In this document: in pieces, positions 7,139 to 14,061 of the stretch
How the letters are laid out: each line of letters begins with the position of its first letter
How positions within the stretch are numbered: position 1 is the first letter of the stretch
Assembly: GCA_034659475.1 (NCBI GenBank)
Contig: JAYEHK010000102.1
Coordinates: 1 to 15,216 of the forward strand
Length of the DNA stretch: 15,216 bases
Direction: 5' to 3'
Source of the DNA: JAYEHK01 sp034659475
GTDB taxonomy: Bacteria > Bacillota > Syntrophomonadia > Syntrophomonadales > Syntrophomonadaceae
The notes under the pieces: generated by a model
The model's database searches: none
Seen by the model: the letters and a program-made list of their open reading frames with translations, nothing else
What the model was told of the DNA's origin: nothing
Position numbers and translations under genes: made by a program

Positions 7139-7612
7139 ATGCCCAGATTTACAAAAGAGGAACAGGTTAAACTGCAGATGTATCTGCGAATGATCTACCC
7201 GGACGTCGACAATTTCCTGACCAATACCATGACACCGGCCATTGTCCATCTGCCGGATAAGGATATCGTTACAATGCTTATAATCGGGGACAGAAACAGG
7301 TTAAAACCACTGCTGAAGGATAGATCAGAATCAATGGATATAGAAACCGCCTGCGATTCAGAGCCTAACGAAAAGGGAACAGGGCAGGATCTTGTTATCG
7401 GAATGAGGATTCTTTGTCCTAAAGGCAGTGTAACCATGGAGTCAGTTATCTGCGGTGACAAAAAACAGGCCCAACAGAGATTGGCTCAAACGCTTAAAAC
7501 GATAGATGAGGTAACGATCTGGGTAGTAAATGAGAACCATGAATTTGTACGAATCATGAACATGTCCTGGCTTTACGAACCGCATCAGGAAGTACTGGAT
7601 CAATTTTTGTAG
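7139..7612 (+). CDS. Hypothetical protein under SAM-I riboswitch control (157 aa)
   Basis: I do not recognise this soluble 157-aa protein. It begins MPRFTKEEQVKLQMYLRMIYPDVDNFL, looks alpha/beta, and has no signal peptide or membrane helix. A charged linker around DSEPNEKGTGQ is followed by a strand-rich half (GMRILCPKGSVTMESVICGDKKQAQQRL, then VTIWVVNENHEFVRIMNMSWLYEP). The two cysteines after residue 90 are spaced too far apart for a simple zinc knuckle. GGAG at 7127-7130 lies 8 bases before ATG 7139 but only 2 before ATG 7133, so I chose 7139. It is the only gene behind the two tandem leaders, which suggests a role tied to methionine or SAM supply. That role is inferred only from the leader. 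Confidence 0.75.
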   Translation: MPRFTKEEQVKLQMYLRMIYPDVDNFLTNTMTPAIVHLPDKDIVTMLIIGDRNRLKPLLKDRSESMDIETACDSEPNEKGTGQDLVIGMRILCPKGSVTMESVICGDKKQAQQRLAQTLKTIDEVTIWVVNENHEFVRIMNMSWLYEPHQEVLDQFL

Positions 7613-7788
7613 GAGTCAATATAATCAACTCAAAGAAATCAAATGGATAATTATGGTTTAAGAAACATGAATTTGAGAGTAATAATAAAAAGGTAACTAC
7701 GTTAATATTTTATTAAATATCGTATATTTTCATACAGGCGCATTGTTAATTGCGAGCAATAATATTGGATAGGAGGAAGCATAATTCA

Positions 7789-8152
7789 TTGAACAAGTTT
7801 TCCTAAGTATTCGAAAGTAATCGAATTCATTGAAGTTGTTTCTCAAATACAACCCCAAAGGATTAAAAACTTTAGGACATCGATGACAGACGGCAAGTCG
7901 GAGTATATTAAGAACAGAGCTTTTGATGATGAATATTATAAGGATTTGATTATTGCTTATCTTAAAAAATATGAAAGGGCCAGCAGAAAGGAAATCGATG
8001 ATTTGCTGATGGAAAAGCTGTCATCAGCGTTGGTTCAGGAACAAAAAAAGAATAAAATTCGAAACCTTTTGTATGGCATGTCCAAAAAGGATGGTACCAT
8101 TCGGAATAACGGCACTTCGCGTTATCCGATTTGGGTTCTGAAAAATTGGTAA
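7789..8152 (+). pseudogene. Frameshifted remnant with AAA_4/RecG-like C-terminal winged helix
   Basis: AGGAGG at 7771-7776 precedes TTG 7789, but that frame stops after MNKFS at TAA 7804. Dropping one T from the TTTT run (7798-7801) gives a continuous frame MNKFPKYSKVIEF...VVSQIQPQRIKNF that runs into the frame containing ATG 7883. From there the protein reads AFDDEYYKDLIIAYLKKY, KEIDDLLMEKL, KKNKIRNLLYGMSKKDGTI and RYPIWVL. This is the C-terminal winged-helix tail of divergent-AAA (AAA_4/AlbA_2, RecG-like) ATPases, recalled from the family. The AlbA_2 domain and most of the protein are absent. It is therefore a frameshifted, internally deleted remnant; if expressed, translation would start inside, and ATG 7883 has no good ribosome site. 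Confidence 0.6.
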
Positions 8153-8157
8153 TCTCA

Positions 8158-8210
8158 AGATGAACTTAAATAAACGTAGATAAACTTTTAGATGTACTTT
8201 AGATGAACTT
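8158..8210 (+). repeat. Array of AGATRAACTT-like decamers
   Basis: Five imperfect copies of a ten-base unit lie almost head to tail: 8158-8167 AGATGAACTT, 8168-8177 AAATAAACGT, 8178-8187 AGATAAACTT, 8190-8199 AGATGTACTT and 8201-8210 AGATGAACTT. Two more copies occur at 13771-13790. Both sites directly follow a stop codon. A ten-base period matches one DNA turn. Confidence 0.7.
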
Positions 8211-8335
8211 GTTGGATGCGATGAAGAAATATCGGGATTGGATGGCCATCATCTGTGGAATATGAAATTTTTAAATTTTGTAGATGAAACGCTTGTTAAT
8301 ATTACTGTTTACAATGTACCAAATGAGGAGGTATT

Positions 8336-8500
8336 TTGTTTCATTCCGCATGCTCTAAATGTGGGGATAATTGTAATTTTGATTATGTTTATCAATTGCC
8401 TGCAAACAGTATATGGGTGAAAGTCAGATCGTCGTCAAACGATTGCCGGAATTCCAAGAAACACCCCTTAATAAATGAACTAATGGTTTTCTTAATATGA
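8336..8500 (+). CDS. Possible small cysteine-containing protein (54 aa, TTG start)
   Basis: A TTG at 8336 lies four bases after GAGGAGG (8325-8331) and opens 54 codons. The product begins MFHSACSKCGDNCNFDYVYQ and continues LPANSIWVKVRSSSNDC. The cluster C-S-K-C-G-D-N-C resembles a metal-binding knuckle. Its stop overlaps the ATG of a second small frame at 8497 in an ATGA arrangement. The spacing to the ribosome site is short and no family is recognised. An overlapping frame (8238-8420) codes a hydrophobic peptide without a ribosome site, so this frame is the better of two weak candidates. Confidence 0.3.
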   Translation: MFHSACSKCGDNCNFDYVYQLPANSIWVKVRSSSNDCRNSKKHPLINELMVFLI

Positions 8501-8634
8501 GATTAAACCCCAATGAACAGGAGTTTTGTGGAATTCCCTTTACTGCTAATGCACCATTTAACATAACTGTTAATCAGCTTAAGGTAAAGGATCGCACGTG
8601 CGGTGTGATTGATGTAAAAATAGAGATGCGGTGA
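8497..8634 (+). CDS. Possible small protein (45 aa) overlapping the convergent gene
   Basis: ATG 8497 overlaps the stop of the 8336 frame (ATGA) and opens 45 codons: MRLNPNEQEFCGIPFTANAP, then FNITVNQLKVKDRTCGVIDV, ending KIEMR. The composition is protein-like and strand-rich, but no ribosome site is visible apart from possible coupling to the preceding frame. The last 60 bases overlap the 3' end of the minus-strand gene, so at most one of the two is likely intact here. It may be a fragment of a larger gene. Confidence 0.25.
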   Translation: MRLNPNEQEFCGIPFTANAPFNITVNQLKVKDRTCGVIDVKIEMR

Positions 8635-9053
8635 CCGGTGGTAAGCAGGAGATCAGTATTATGCTTCGTTTCCCGCAATGCTTTTACTGCGTTAATTTCA
8701 ACGAAACCGTAACAACTGTCCCTGTTGATGCGCTGCTCACGCATTTTTAGAGGCACATAAACACGTCCATCCGGAAGATAGAACGGTACTGGCGCACTGC
8801 GATGAAAAGTGCGCTTTATTATTTTTCCTTGGGTTATCAAATCGGTAACATAGGTTTTAGCAAGGGCGCAACGGACGGAATGAATGGTACGGGGATCATG
8901 GCAGGGTTCAGTGTGCGGGTCTTTCAAGAATAGCTCTGTTATATTGCCTTCCGCGGCATAGACCGGTTGAAAGAGAATGACATGGTCTGCCATATCTTCA
9001 ACCTTAACGAATATGAAGACCTCCTTTTTGCTGTTGTATTGCGCGAAGAACAC
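8574..9053 (-). CDS. Possible ComK-like regulatory protein
   Basis: A protein of up to 159 aa. The stretch PVPFYLPDGRVYVPLKMREQRINRDSCYGFVEINAVKAL resembles the core of ComK (PIMVDPSNQIFLFPTLS...CGWISHVHV), where a strand pair precedes a Tyr/Trp-Gly turn. The upstream RTIHSVRCALAKTYVTDL has the charged helix found in clostridial ComK-like proteins. ComK is the competence master activator in Bacillus; in clostridia such proteins are of unknown role. The start is uncertain. GTG 9051-9053 lacks a ribosome site, whereas a strong AAGGAGG (9026-9020, minus strand) lies inside the frame and points to ATA 9014-9012 or, at 26 bases, ATG 8993. No membrane segment. It is convergent with the small ORFs and divergent from mutT. 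The family call is tentative. Confidence 0.5.
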   Translation of the reverse strand: MFFAQYNSKKEVFIFVKVEDMADHVILFQPVYAAEGNITELFLKDPHTEPCHDPRTIHSVRCALAKTYVTDLITQGKIIKRTFHRSAPVPFYLPDGRVYVPLKMREQRINRDSCYGFVEINAVKALRETKHNTDLLLTTGHRISIFTSITPHVRSFTLS

Positions 9054-9195
9054 TTGTTCTTAGCATAGCATTGACCCAAAGATGGGGCAAGCCTTTATGT
9101 ATCTAATAATCTTTTATTAGAAACGTATGAAAAGGATTTTGAGGAAAATAATAGAAATATAATATGATTCATCAAAGAGTTGGAGGCAACAAATA

Positions 9196-9597
9196 TTGCA
9201 AAATACAAAAGATGTGGTAGCAGCTATTCTTATTCATAACAAACGTGTGCTTATTGCCCAACGGGCAAAAGCGGATGATCTAGCAGGTTTTTGGGAGTTT
9301 CCTGGAGGGAAGATTGAAAATGGGGAAACCCCGGAGGAAGCGCTCGGGCGTGAATTAAACGAAGAATTCAATATTGATATAGAGGTAGGGGAGTTCTTAG
9401 GGAGCAGTGTTTTTAATTACCTCAAAGGAACGATACGTTTGCTGGCTTACTTCTGTAAGTGGTCCGGAGGCGAGATCCAGTCCACGGTTCATCAGGATTA
9501 CACCTGGGCAGCCGTCGGGGATCTGGATCAGTATACCTTTGCGTCCGCAGACCGGCCGTTGGTTGAGAGGCTGAGGGGGGAATATGATGAGCGTTAG
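9196..9597 (+). CDS. MutT-type Nudix hydrolase
   Basis: A 133-aa Nudix hydrolase of the MutT type, which hydrolyses oxidised or modified (d)NTPs such as 8-oxo-dGTP to monophosphates. The Nudix box is complete: G38, E44, R52-E53-L54 and E56-E57 within GGKIENGETPEEALGRELNEEF. It is preceded by the MutT-typical LIAQRAK...GFWEFPGG and followed by FNYLKGTIRLLAYFCKW, with W84 in the substrate region typical of this group. Length is standard. The start is TTG at 9196, nine bases after GGAGG (9182-9186). Its last codons overlap the start of an HNH-endonuclease-like remnant, and McrBC lies 150 bases on, so it belongs to the defence island. Whether it cleans modified nucleotides for the host or acts in defence cannot be decided. 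Confidence 0.92.
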   Translation: MQNTKDVVAAILIHNKRVLIAQRAKADDLAGFWEFPGGKIENGETPEEALGRELNEEFNIDIEVGEFLGSSVFNYLKGTIRLLAYFCKWSGGEIQSTVHQDYTWAAVGDLDQYTFASADRPLVERLRGEYDER

Positions 9598-9676
9598 TCA
9601 TGGATTGACACCGGGAGACGTAATCAATAACGATGCCCTGGCGGGGGGGATTAGGGGTTGTTTTCGGAATCTTTAA
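9584..9676 (+). pseudogene. N-terminal remnant resembling an HNH restriction endonuclease
   Basis: ATG 9584 overlaps the last 14 bases of the MutT gene and follows GAGGGGGG, a good ribosome site. The 30-codon frame reads MMSVSHGLTPGDVINNDALA and then GGIRGCFRN, ending in TAA. GL.PGDVI.N..L is the characteristic start of a family of HNH endonucleases (ScoMcrA-type modification-dependent restriction enzymes), recalled from family knowledge. Those normally continue with FxC...GGMRRS for 250 or more residues. Here the frame collapses, and the next 70 bases hold nothing further. I infer a restriction gene once translationally coupled to mutT and now deleted, with McrBC occupying the next position. 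Confidence 0.5.
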
Positions 9677-9746
9677 TACTTAATTTTGCGTGTTGTACGT
9701 ACGGCCATGATGCATAGAAATTAGTAATGTAGGAGACTGATTAATT

Positions 9747-12005
9747 ATGGAATATACGAGTGAGATACTAGATGTTTATAAAAAAATGATGACAGAGGGG
9801 AAACTGTTAAGCGATGTGAAGCTGCAGGAATGTTATGAGACGTTTCGTGGGAAATTTGGCCCGGATAAATTGAAAAGCCTTGATGGGGAAGTATTGCTTA
9901 ATACATTGTTTAACCATAGCAGCAAAGATAGTTTGGTTTATTGGCTGGAATTTAAAAATGATGATGAATTTTCCACCAATAAATTTGGCGGCATTGCAGG
10001 GGGAAGTGCAATTAAGTTTGGCATTTACCGGAGAAAAGAAGATGGCAAGTGGATCAGCGGTAGTTCCAAAGATATGAAGGAGTTATCAGTACAGGATGCA
10101 ATTACGATTGCAAGAGAAAAAAGAGACCTGCTGATAAAGGGTGCTGAAATCGTTAGTTCTATGCTAGCCAACTATGAGGACCAAACTTATCAAGAGCTTC
10201 AAAATGATCTATACAATGCCATTGAAAATCTAAGCGATGCAGCGTGGGTACACAAATATTTTCACATGTTGTTTCCGGAAAAAATTGATGACTTTCATTC
10301 TGCTGATTATCAACGGTTTTATCTTATCAAACTGCACGAAATACCGGTTTCGGATAAAGGAAAGTACGCGGTAACTGGACAGATCATGCGAGCTGCAAAG
10401 TCATTAAATATCCCGATTCATAAATTCACTGCTGTATTAGGAGAGCTTTTTGGATCTCCTCATAAATACTGGAGAGTCGGGACTAGAGACGGGGACAAAA
10501 ACAGTTATTGGGATAAAATGAGAAACGGCGGATATGTATCCATCGGGTGGCCAAGTATTGGAGATCTGCGTGAGCTGGATTACTCTACTGACTCAAAAGC
10601 AAGGGTGCAGTTAAAGGAACTGCTTAATCAACACTACCCAAATGATCCGCGCGCCATAGGCAAGAGTGCCAGTCAAATATTATCCTTTGTTCGATATATT
10701 CAGCCTGATGAAATTGTTTTAGCGGCTGATGGGGAAACCGTCTTAGGCATTGGCCGAGTTACTGGAAAATATCAGTACATTAACGGATTACAGTTTCCTC
10801 ATACGATTGAGGTACAGTGGTTAATGACTGATTCCTTTCAATTACCGAATGTTTATGAAGGAAAGCTGACCACGGTTAATGCCTATAAAGACCATCAAAA
10901 CATATTGGATATTGAAAAAAGAGTGAGTGGTATTACTGTCCCAGACGAAACGGGATTAGACCCTCTAACCGGGATTCTCGGTCAAGTTGAAGGTGTTCTG
11001 AAGCGAAAAAAACAGGTTATTCTCTATGGCCCACCTGGAACTGGCAAGACGTATTGGGCGGAAAAAGTGTGTTCGGAAGCAGCTGCTAGAAAGGTTTTTG
11101 GAAAAACCTTTGATAGTTTGGACGTGAACGAGCAAATGGTTATCAGAGGGAATGGAAGAGACGCCGGTTTAGTTCGAATGTGTTGTTTTCATCCTTCATA
11201 CGGTTATGAAGATTTTATCGAAGGGATCAGGGCATCAGTTAGTAATGGGCAGACATTATTTAGCTTGCAGGCAGGGATATTTAAGAAATTATGTAATGAC
11301 GCTGGGGAGAATCCCGATAGAGACTATTATCTGATTATTGATGAGATAAACAGGGGCGACATCTCGCGTATTTTTGGAGAATTGATCACGATCATTGAGG
11401 TTGGAAAGCGCGGCAAACAAATTTTGCTTTCAATATCGGGCGAATCGTTCAGTGTTCCCCAAAATTTATATATCGTCGGAACGATGAATACGGCTGATCG
11501 TTCAATTGCACTATTGGATGTTGCGCTGAGGAGAAGATTTGGCTTTGTGGAATTGATGCCGGATACGGAAGTGTTAGGGGAAGTGACAATTGAGGGTCTG
11601 CCATTGGGCTTGTGGCTCGGTGAGTTTAATAAGAATATATGTATGTATGTTGGCCGTGATGCGCGTAATCTTCAGATTGGACACTCATATTTTATGGAAA
11701 ACGGCAGAGCGATTAATGATTTTGATTTGTTACGTAAGGTCATACATGAAGATATTATTCCCTTATTGGAAGAGTACTGCTACGGGGATTATTTGACTCT
11801 TAGCAAAATACTGGGAAATGCTCTGGTTGACACCGATAATCAGATGATAAGACATGAATTGTTTAAGCCATCAAAAAAAGAAGAACTAATCGCTGCGCTT
11901 CAGGAAACATGTCCAGAAATATCAACCTCCAGCAAAGCGCAGGTAGAGGATTCAGAGTCTGATAGCGTTATTGATAATGATGAAACAATTGGGGCAGCTG
12001 AATAA
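9747..12005 (+). CDS. mcrB: McrB-type GTPase, motor subunit of a modification-dependent restriction system
   Basis: This 752-aa protein is the DNA-reading and NTPase subunit of an McrBC system. Residues 1-235 are a helical N-terminus of the kind found in McrB/LlaJI-like proteins (LVYWLEFKND, FGGIAGGSAIKFGIY). Residues 241-385 (YWRVGTRDGD, GYVSIGWPSIGDL, SQILSFVRYIQPDEIVLAA, VLGIGRVTGKY) look like an EVE/PUA-like modified-base reader. The AAA+ motor follows: Walker A GPPGTGKT at 428-435, Walker B LIIDEINRGD with D532-E533, the McrB signature MNTADRS with N581, and the ALRRRF arginines 595-597. McrB proteins use GTP to assemble hexamers with McrC. The ATG follows AGGAG at spacing 12. The stop overlaps mcrC at TAATG. 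The C-terminal 50 residues are acidic and low-complexity. Confidence 0.93.
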   Translation: MEYTSEILDVYKKMMTEGKLLSDVKLQECYETFRGKFGPDKLKSLDGEVLLNTLFNHSSKDSLVYWLEFKNDDEFSTNKFGGIAGGSAIKFGIYRRKEDGKWISGSSKDMKELSVQDAITIAREKRDLLIKGAEIVSSMLANYEDQTYQELQNDLYNAIENLSDAAWVHKYFHMLFPEKIDDFHSADYQRFYLIKLHEIPVSDKGKYAVTGQIMRAAKSLNIPIHKFTAVLGELFGSPHKYWRVGTRDGDKNSYWDKMRNGGYVSIGWPSIGDLRELDYSTDSKARVQLKELLNQHYPNDPRAIGKSASQILSFVRYIQPDEIVLAADGETVLGIGRVTGKYQYINGLQFPHTIEVQWLMTDSFQLPNVYEGKLTTVNAYKDHQNILDIEKRVSGITVPDETGLDPLTGILGQVEGVLKRKKQVILYGPPGTGKTYWAEKVCSEAAARKVFGKTFDSLDVNEQMVIRGNGRDAGLVRMCCFHPSYGYEDFIEGIRASVSNGQTLFSLQAGIFKKLCNDAGENPDRDYYLIIDEINRGDISRIFGELITIIEVGKRGKQILLSISGESFSVPQNLYIVGTMNTADRSIALLDVALRRRFGFVELMPDTEVLGEVTIEGLPLGLWLGEFNKNICMYVGRDARNLQIGHSYFMENGRAINDFDLLRKVIHEDIIPLLEEYCYGDYLTLSKILGNALVDTDNQMIRHELFKPSKKEELIAALQETCPEISTSSKAQVEDSESDSVIDNDETIGAAE

Positions 12006-13303
12006 TGAACAGGCTTATTATTGAAATGACGGAATGGGATCGAAAACTACCTGAAAAAGGGAATAAATTGTATCATTGTTTTCTTGATGAGGAGGTCTAT
12101 GCTCAGCAAACTGCAGAATTTGTATCTCGAAAAGGTCTCTTGCAAGTTACTGAATACAAAAATGGGATAGCAATAGAAACAAATTCTCATGTAGGTACGA
12201 TAAGCTTAGGCAGTATTCAGGTAAATATCAGGCCCAAGCTTGATGGGATGCCATTGTACACGTTATTAAAATATGCGTATGGATTACGGGATTTAGAAAT
12301 TATATCTAATGTTAAACACAACATTAACTCCTTTCCATTTTATGATTTGCTTATTTTGCAACTCTGGGCGGAAACGGAAGAATTATTGCATAGAGGTCTG
12401 AATCGAAGTTATACACGCATATCTGATGATTTGCAGACCTTGCGCGGGCGGGTGGATATAAGGCAATTAGCAAACCAGGGCGGTGTGGCGTCTGCTTCGC
12501 TTCCGTGTGTGTTCTTTCAGAGGATCGAAGATAATCTATTAAACCGGGTTTTACTTGCTGGACTAAAATTAGCCTCTCGGCTCACGGATGACTTGAGTCT
12601 GAGGATTAAGCTTAACCGCTTGTCTGCACTTATGACCGAAACGGTTGTGAGCGTTTCGGTCAACCGAAACATGTTATCAAAAGCATTGCATAGTATTGAC
12701 CGATTAAACGAAATTTATCGGCCAGCTATAGAAATTATTAATTTATTATTTGAATCACAGGGCAATCAGCTTGAAGATAGCTTTGCAACAGCACCGATCA
12801 ACGGATTTTTATTTGATATGAATATGTTTTTTCAAAAGCTGTTATCGAGGTTTATGCACGAATACCTATCAGGTTATGAGTTACTGGATGAATACACATT
12901 ACGCGAGATGTTTTCCTATTCTCCGGGATTCAACCTGCGTAATCGGAAAGCACCCAGGCCGCGCCCTGATTTTGCCATAATGAAGGATAAGAAAGTGGTT
13001 TCCCTGCTTGATGCAAAGTATAGAGATTTGTGGGATAAGGGCCTTCCGTCCCATATATTGTACCAGTTAGCCGTCTATGCTATGAGCGGAATGGGAAATC
13101 AAACATCGATGATTCTTTATCCAACCATGGATATGTCTGCAAAAGAGCAAAAGATCGACATTTCACATCCTACCAGCGGAGAGCATCAAGCACAGGTTAT
13201 TTTAAGACCCGTGTTACTTGAAAAACTAGCCGGGCTAATTGAAAACAGAATGAATGATGGCGGTAAATGTGCCGCTTATGTTAGGGAGCTTGGCTTTGGA
13301 TAA
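12005..13303 (+). CDS. mcrC: McrC-type nuclease subunit
   Basis: A 432-aa McrC, the endonuclease subunit that also stimulates the McrB GTPase. The N-terminal half (LQVTEYKNGIAIETNSHVGTISLG, then IRPKL...LYTLLKYAYGL) and the middle LRGRVDIRQL are typical of McrC and bind the McrB ring. The C-terminal PD-(D/E)xK core is visible: RPRPDFAI with D322, then LLDAKY with D336 and K338, and downstream LYQLAVYAMSG. The active site therefore looks complete. Its ATG overlaps the mcrB stop by one base (TAATG), so the two are translationally coupled and should be made in fixed ratio. The complex would cut DNA carrying modified bases between distant recognition sites. No terminator follows directly. Confidence 0.94.
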   Translation: MNRLIIEMTEWDRKLPEKGNKLYHCFLDEEVYAQQTAEFVSRKGLLQVTEYKNGIAIETNSHVGTISLGSIQVNIRPKLDGMPLYTLLKYAYGLRDLEIISNVKHNINSFPFYDLLILQLWAETEELLHRGLNRSYTRISDDLQTLRGRVDIRQLANQGGVASASLPCVFFQRIEDNLLNRVLLAGLKLASRLTDDLSLRIKLNRLSALMTETVVSVSVNRNMLSKALHSIDRLNEIYRPAIEIINLLFESQGNQLEDSFATAPINGFLFDMNMFFQKLLSRFMHEYLSGYELLDEYTLREMFSYSPGFNLRNRKAPRPRPDFAIMKDKKVVSLLDAKYRDLWDKGLPSHILYQLAVYAMSGMGNQTSMILYPTMDMSAKEQKIDISHPTSGEHQAQVILRPVLLEKLAGLIENRMNDGGKCAAYVRELGFG

Positions 13304-13480
13304 GTCTAATATTGGTTGAAATGAAGAGGAATGCGGGAAAACTGACTACATGGATTTTGGGTCATGCAAAGAATTTTAATTAGGTTTGGATTAATATTGT
13401 GAGCCATCGTGGGTAAGGGGCAGTAAATACTGTGTGGCTTAACATGACCAAGGAAAAGTGTTATTGAAGTTCGTGCAACC

Positions 13481-13549
13481 ATGGTTGAATATATGGGAGA
13501 ATTGCGGATCAAGAGGAATGGTGAAAGGAGGATGCGGATTGGATTTTAA
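13481..13549 (+). pseudogene. Short overlapping frame, possible gene remnant
   Basis: A frame open from 13448 carries ATG 13481 and reads MVEYMGELRIKRNGERRMRI before GF and TAA 13549. It overlaps the proposed TTG start of the zinc-ribbon gene by eleven bases. The upstream residues SVIEVRAT are also protein-like. No ribosome site precedes the ATG, and I recognise no family. It may be the tail of a lost gene once coupled to the next one. Confidence 0.25.
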
Positions 13550-13766
13550 CAAAAACGGGCAACAATTAATAGAAAAGACCGAAATGCCAAGCAGCACGCA
13601 TTATAATCAAAAAATATGGATTGTAAAATGTGAAGACCAGAATGGTCATGGTTGTAAAACAATATATGGGGTAAACGGCTGCGATTTTCATATAAGAAAA
13701 TGCCCGAACTGTCAGCAGGGGCGGCCCGGAGAATTAATTGATTGGTGGGCAAAAAAGACCAACTAG
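13539..13766 (+). CDS. Small cysteine-rich, putative zinc-ribbon protein (75 aa)
   Basis: I do not recognise the family. From TTG 13539, seven bases after a strong AAGGAGG (13525-13531), the protein is 75 aa, and this start is far better supported than the upstream GTG at 13458. The core has IWIVKCEDQNGHGC, then YGVNGCDFHIRKCPNCQQGRPG. This gives C-x7-C, then a later C and a CPNC knuckle, consistent with a small zinc ribbon. It ends ELIDWWAKKTN. It lies about 235 bases after mcrC on the same strand and so may be an accessory of the restriction locus. DNA or RNA binding is the natural guess for such a fold, but nothing here proves it. Two AGATAAAC-type decamers follow the stop. Confidence 0.6.
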   Translation: MDFNKNGQQLIEKTEMPSSTHYNQKIWIVKCEDQNGHGCKTIYGVNGCDFHIRKCPNCQQGRPGELIDWWAKKTN

Positions 13767-13770
13767 TTTA

Positions 13771-13811
13771 AGATAAACTTAGATAAACATTGTAAATGTT
13801 TAAGGTTATCC
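13771..13811 (+). repeat. Two AGATAAACWT decamers followed by an AT-rich hairpin
   Basis: AGATAAACTT (13771-13780) and AGATAAACAT (13781-13790) are tandem copies of the unit seen five times at 8158-8210. They lead into AAACATT-GTA-AATGTTT, a 7-bp hairpin. The array starts five bases after the stop of the zinc-ribbon gene. Beyond it, up to the ATPase start at 14062, the roughly 250 bases are AT-rich. They hold only a weak 21-codon frame (TTG 13908, reading TQGNIRAFEELLPLDVLR), which may be a remnant. Confidence 0.5.
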
Positions 13812-14061
13812 CATTTTGTTTTGCTGAATTGATGGGGAATATGAAATAATATGAATAAAGATTCTTAAATACATGAATGAAAAGGATGATTCTAGGCTTA
13901 TTTGACACAAGGGAATATACGAGCATTTGAAGAATTACTGCCATTAGACGTGCTTCGTTCTGTACAGATTTAATGCTGGGTATGGACGTACACTTCAAAC
14001 ATAGTGGTGTTCTCGCAACTGTTTTTTACTATAAAACTAGGTGATGAAGGGAAGTGATCAG

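Noticed and set aside
8238..8420. 60-aa frame with a hydrophobic end
   Set aside because: No ribosome site for its start, and it overlaps the better-supported TTG frame at 8336.
9103..9120. Terminator CTAATAA/TTATTAG upstream of mutT
   Set aside because: Pure A/T 7-bp stem without a T-tract; too weak to call.
9139..9163. Promoter TTGAGG...TATAAT before mutT
   Set aside because: The spacer is only about 14 bases, too short for sigma-A.
13458..13538. N-terminal extension of the zinc-ribbon protein from GTG 13458
   Set aside because: The AAGGAGG at 13525-13531 with TTG 13539 is a much stronger start, and the extension is not protein-like.
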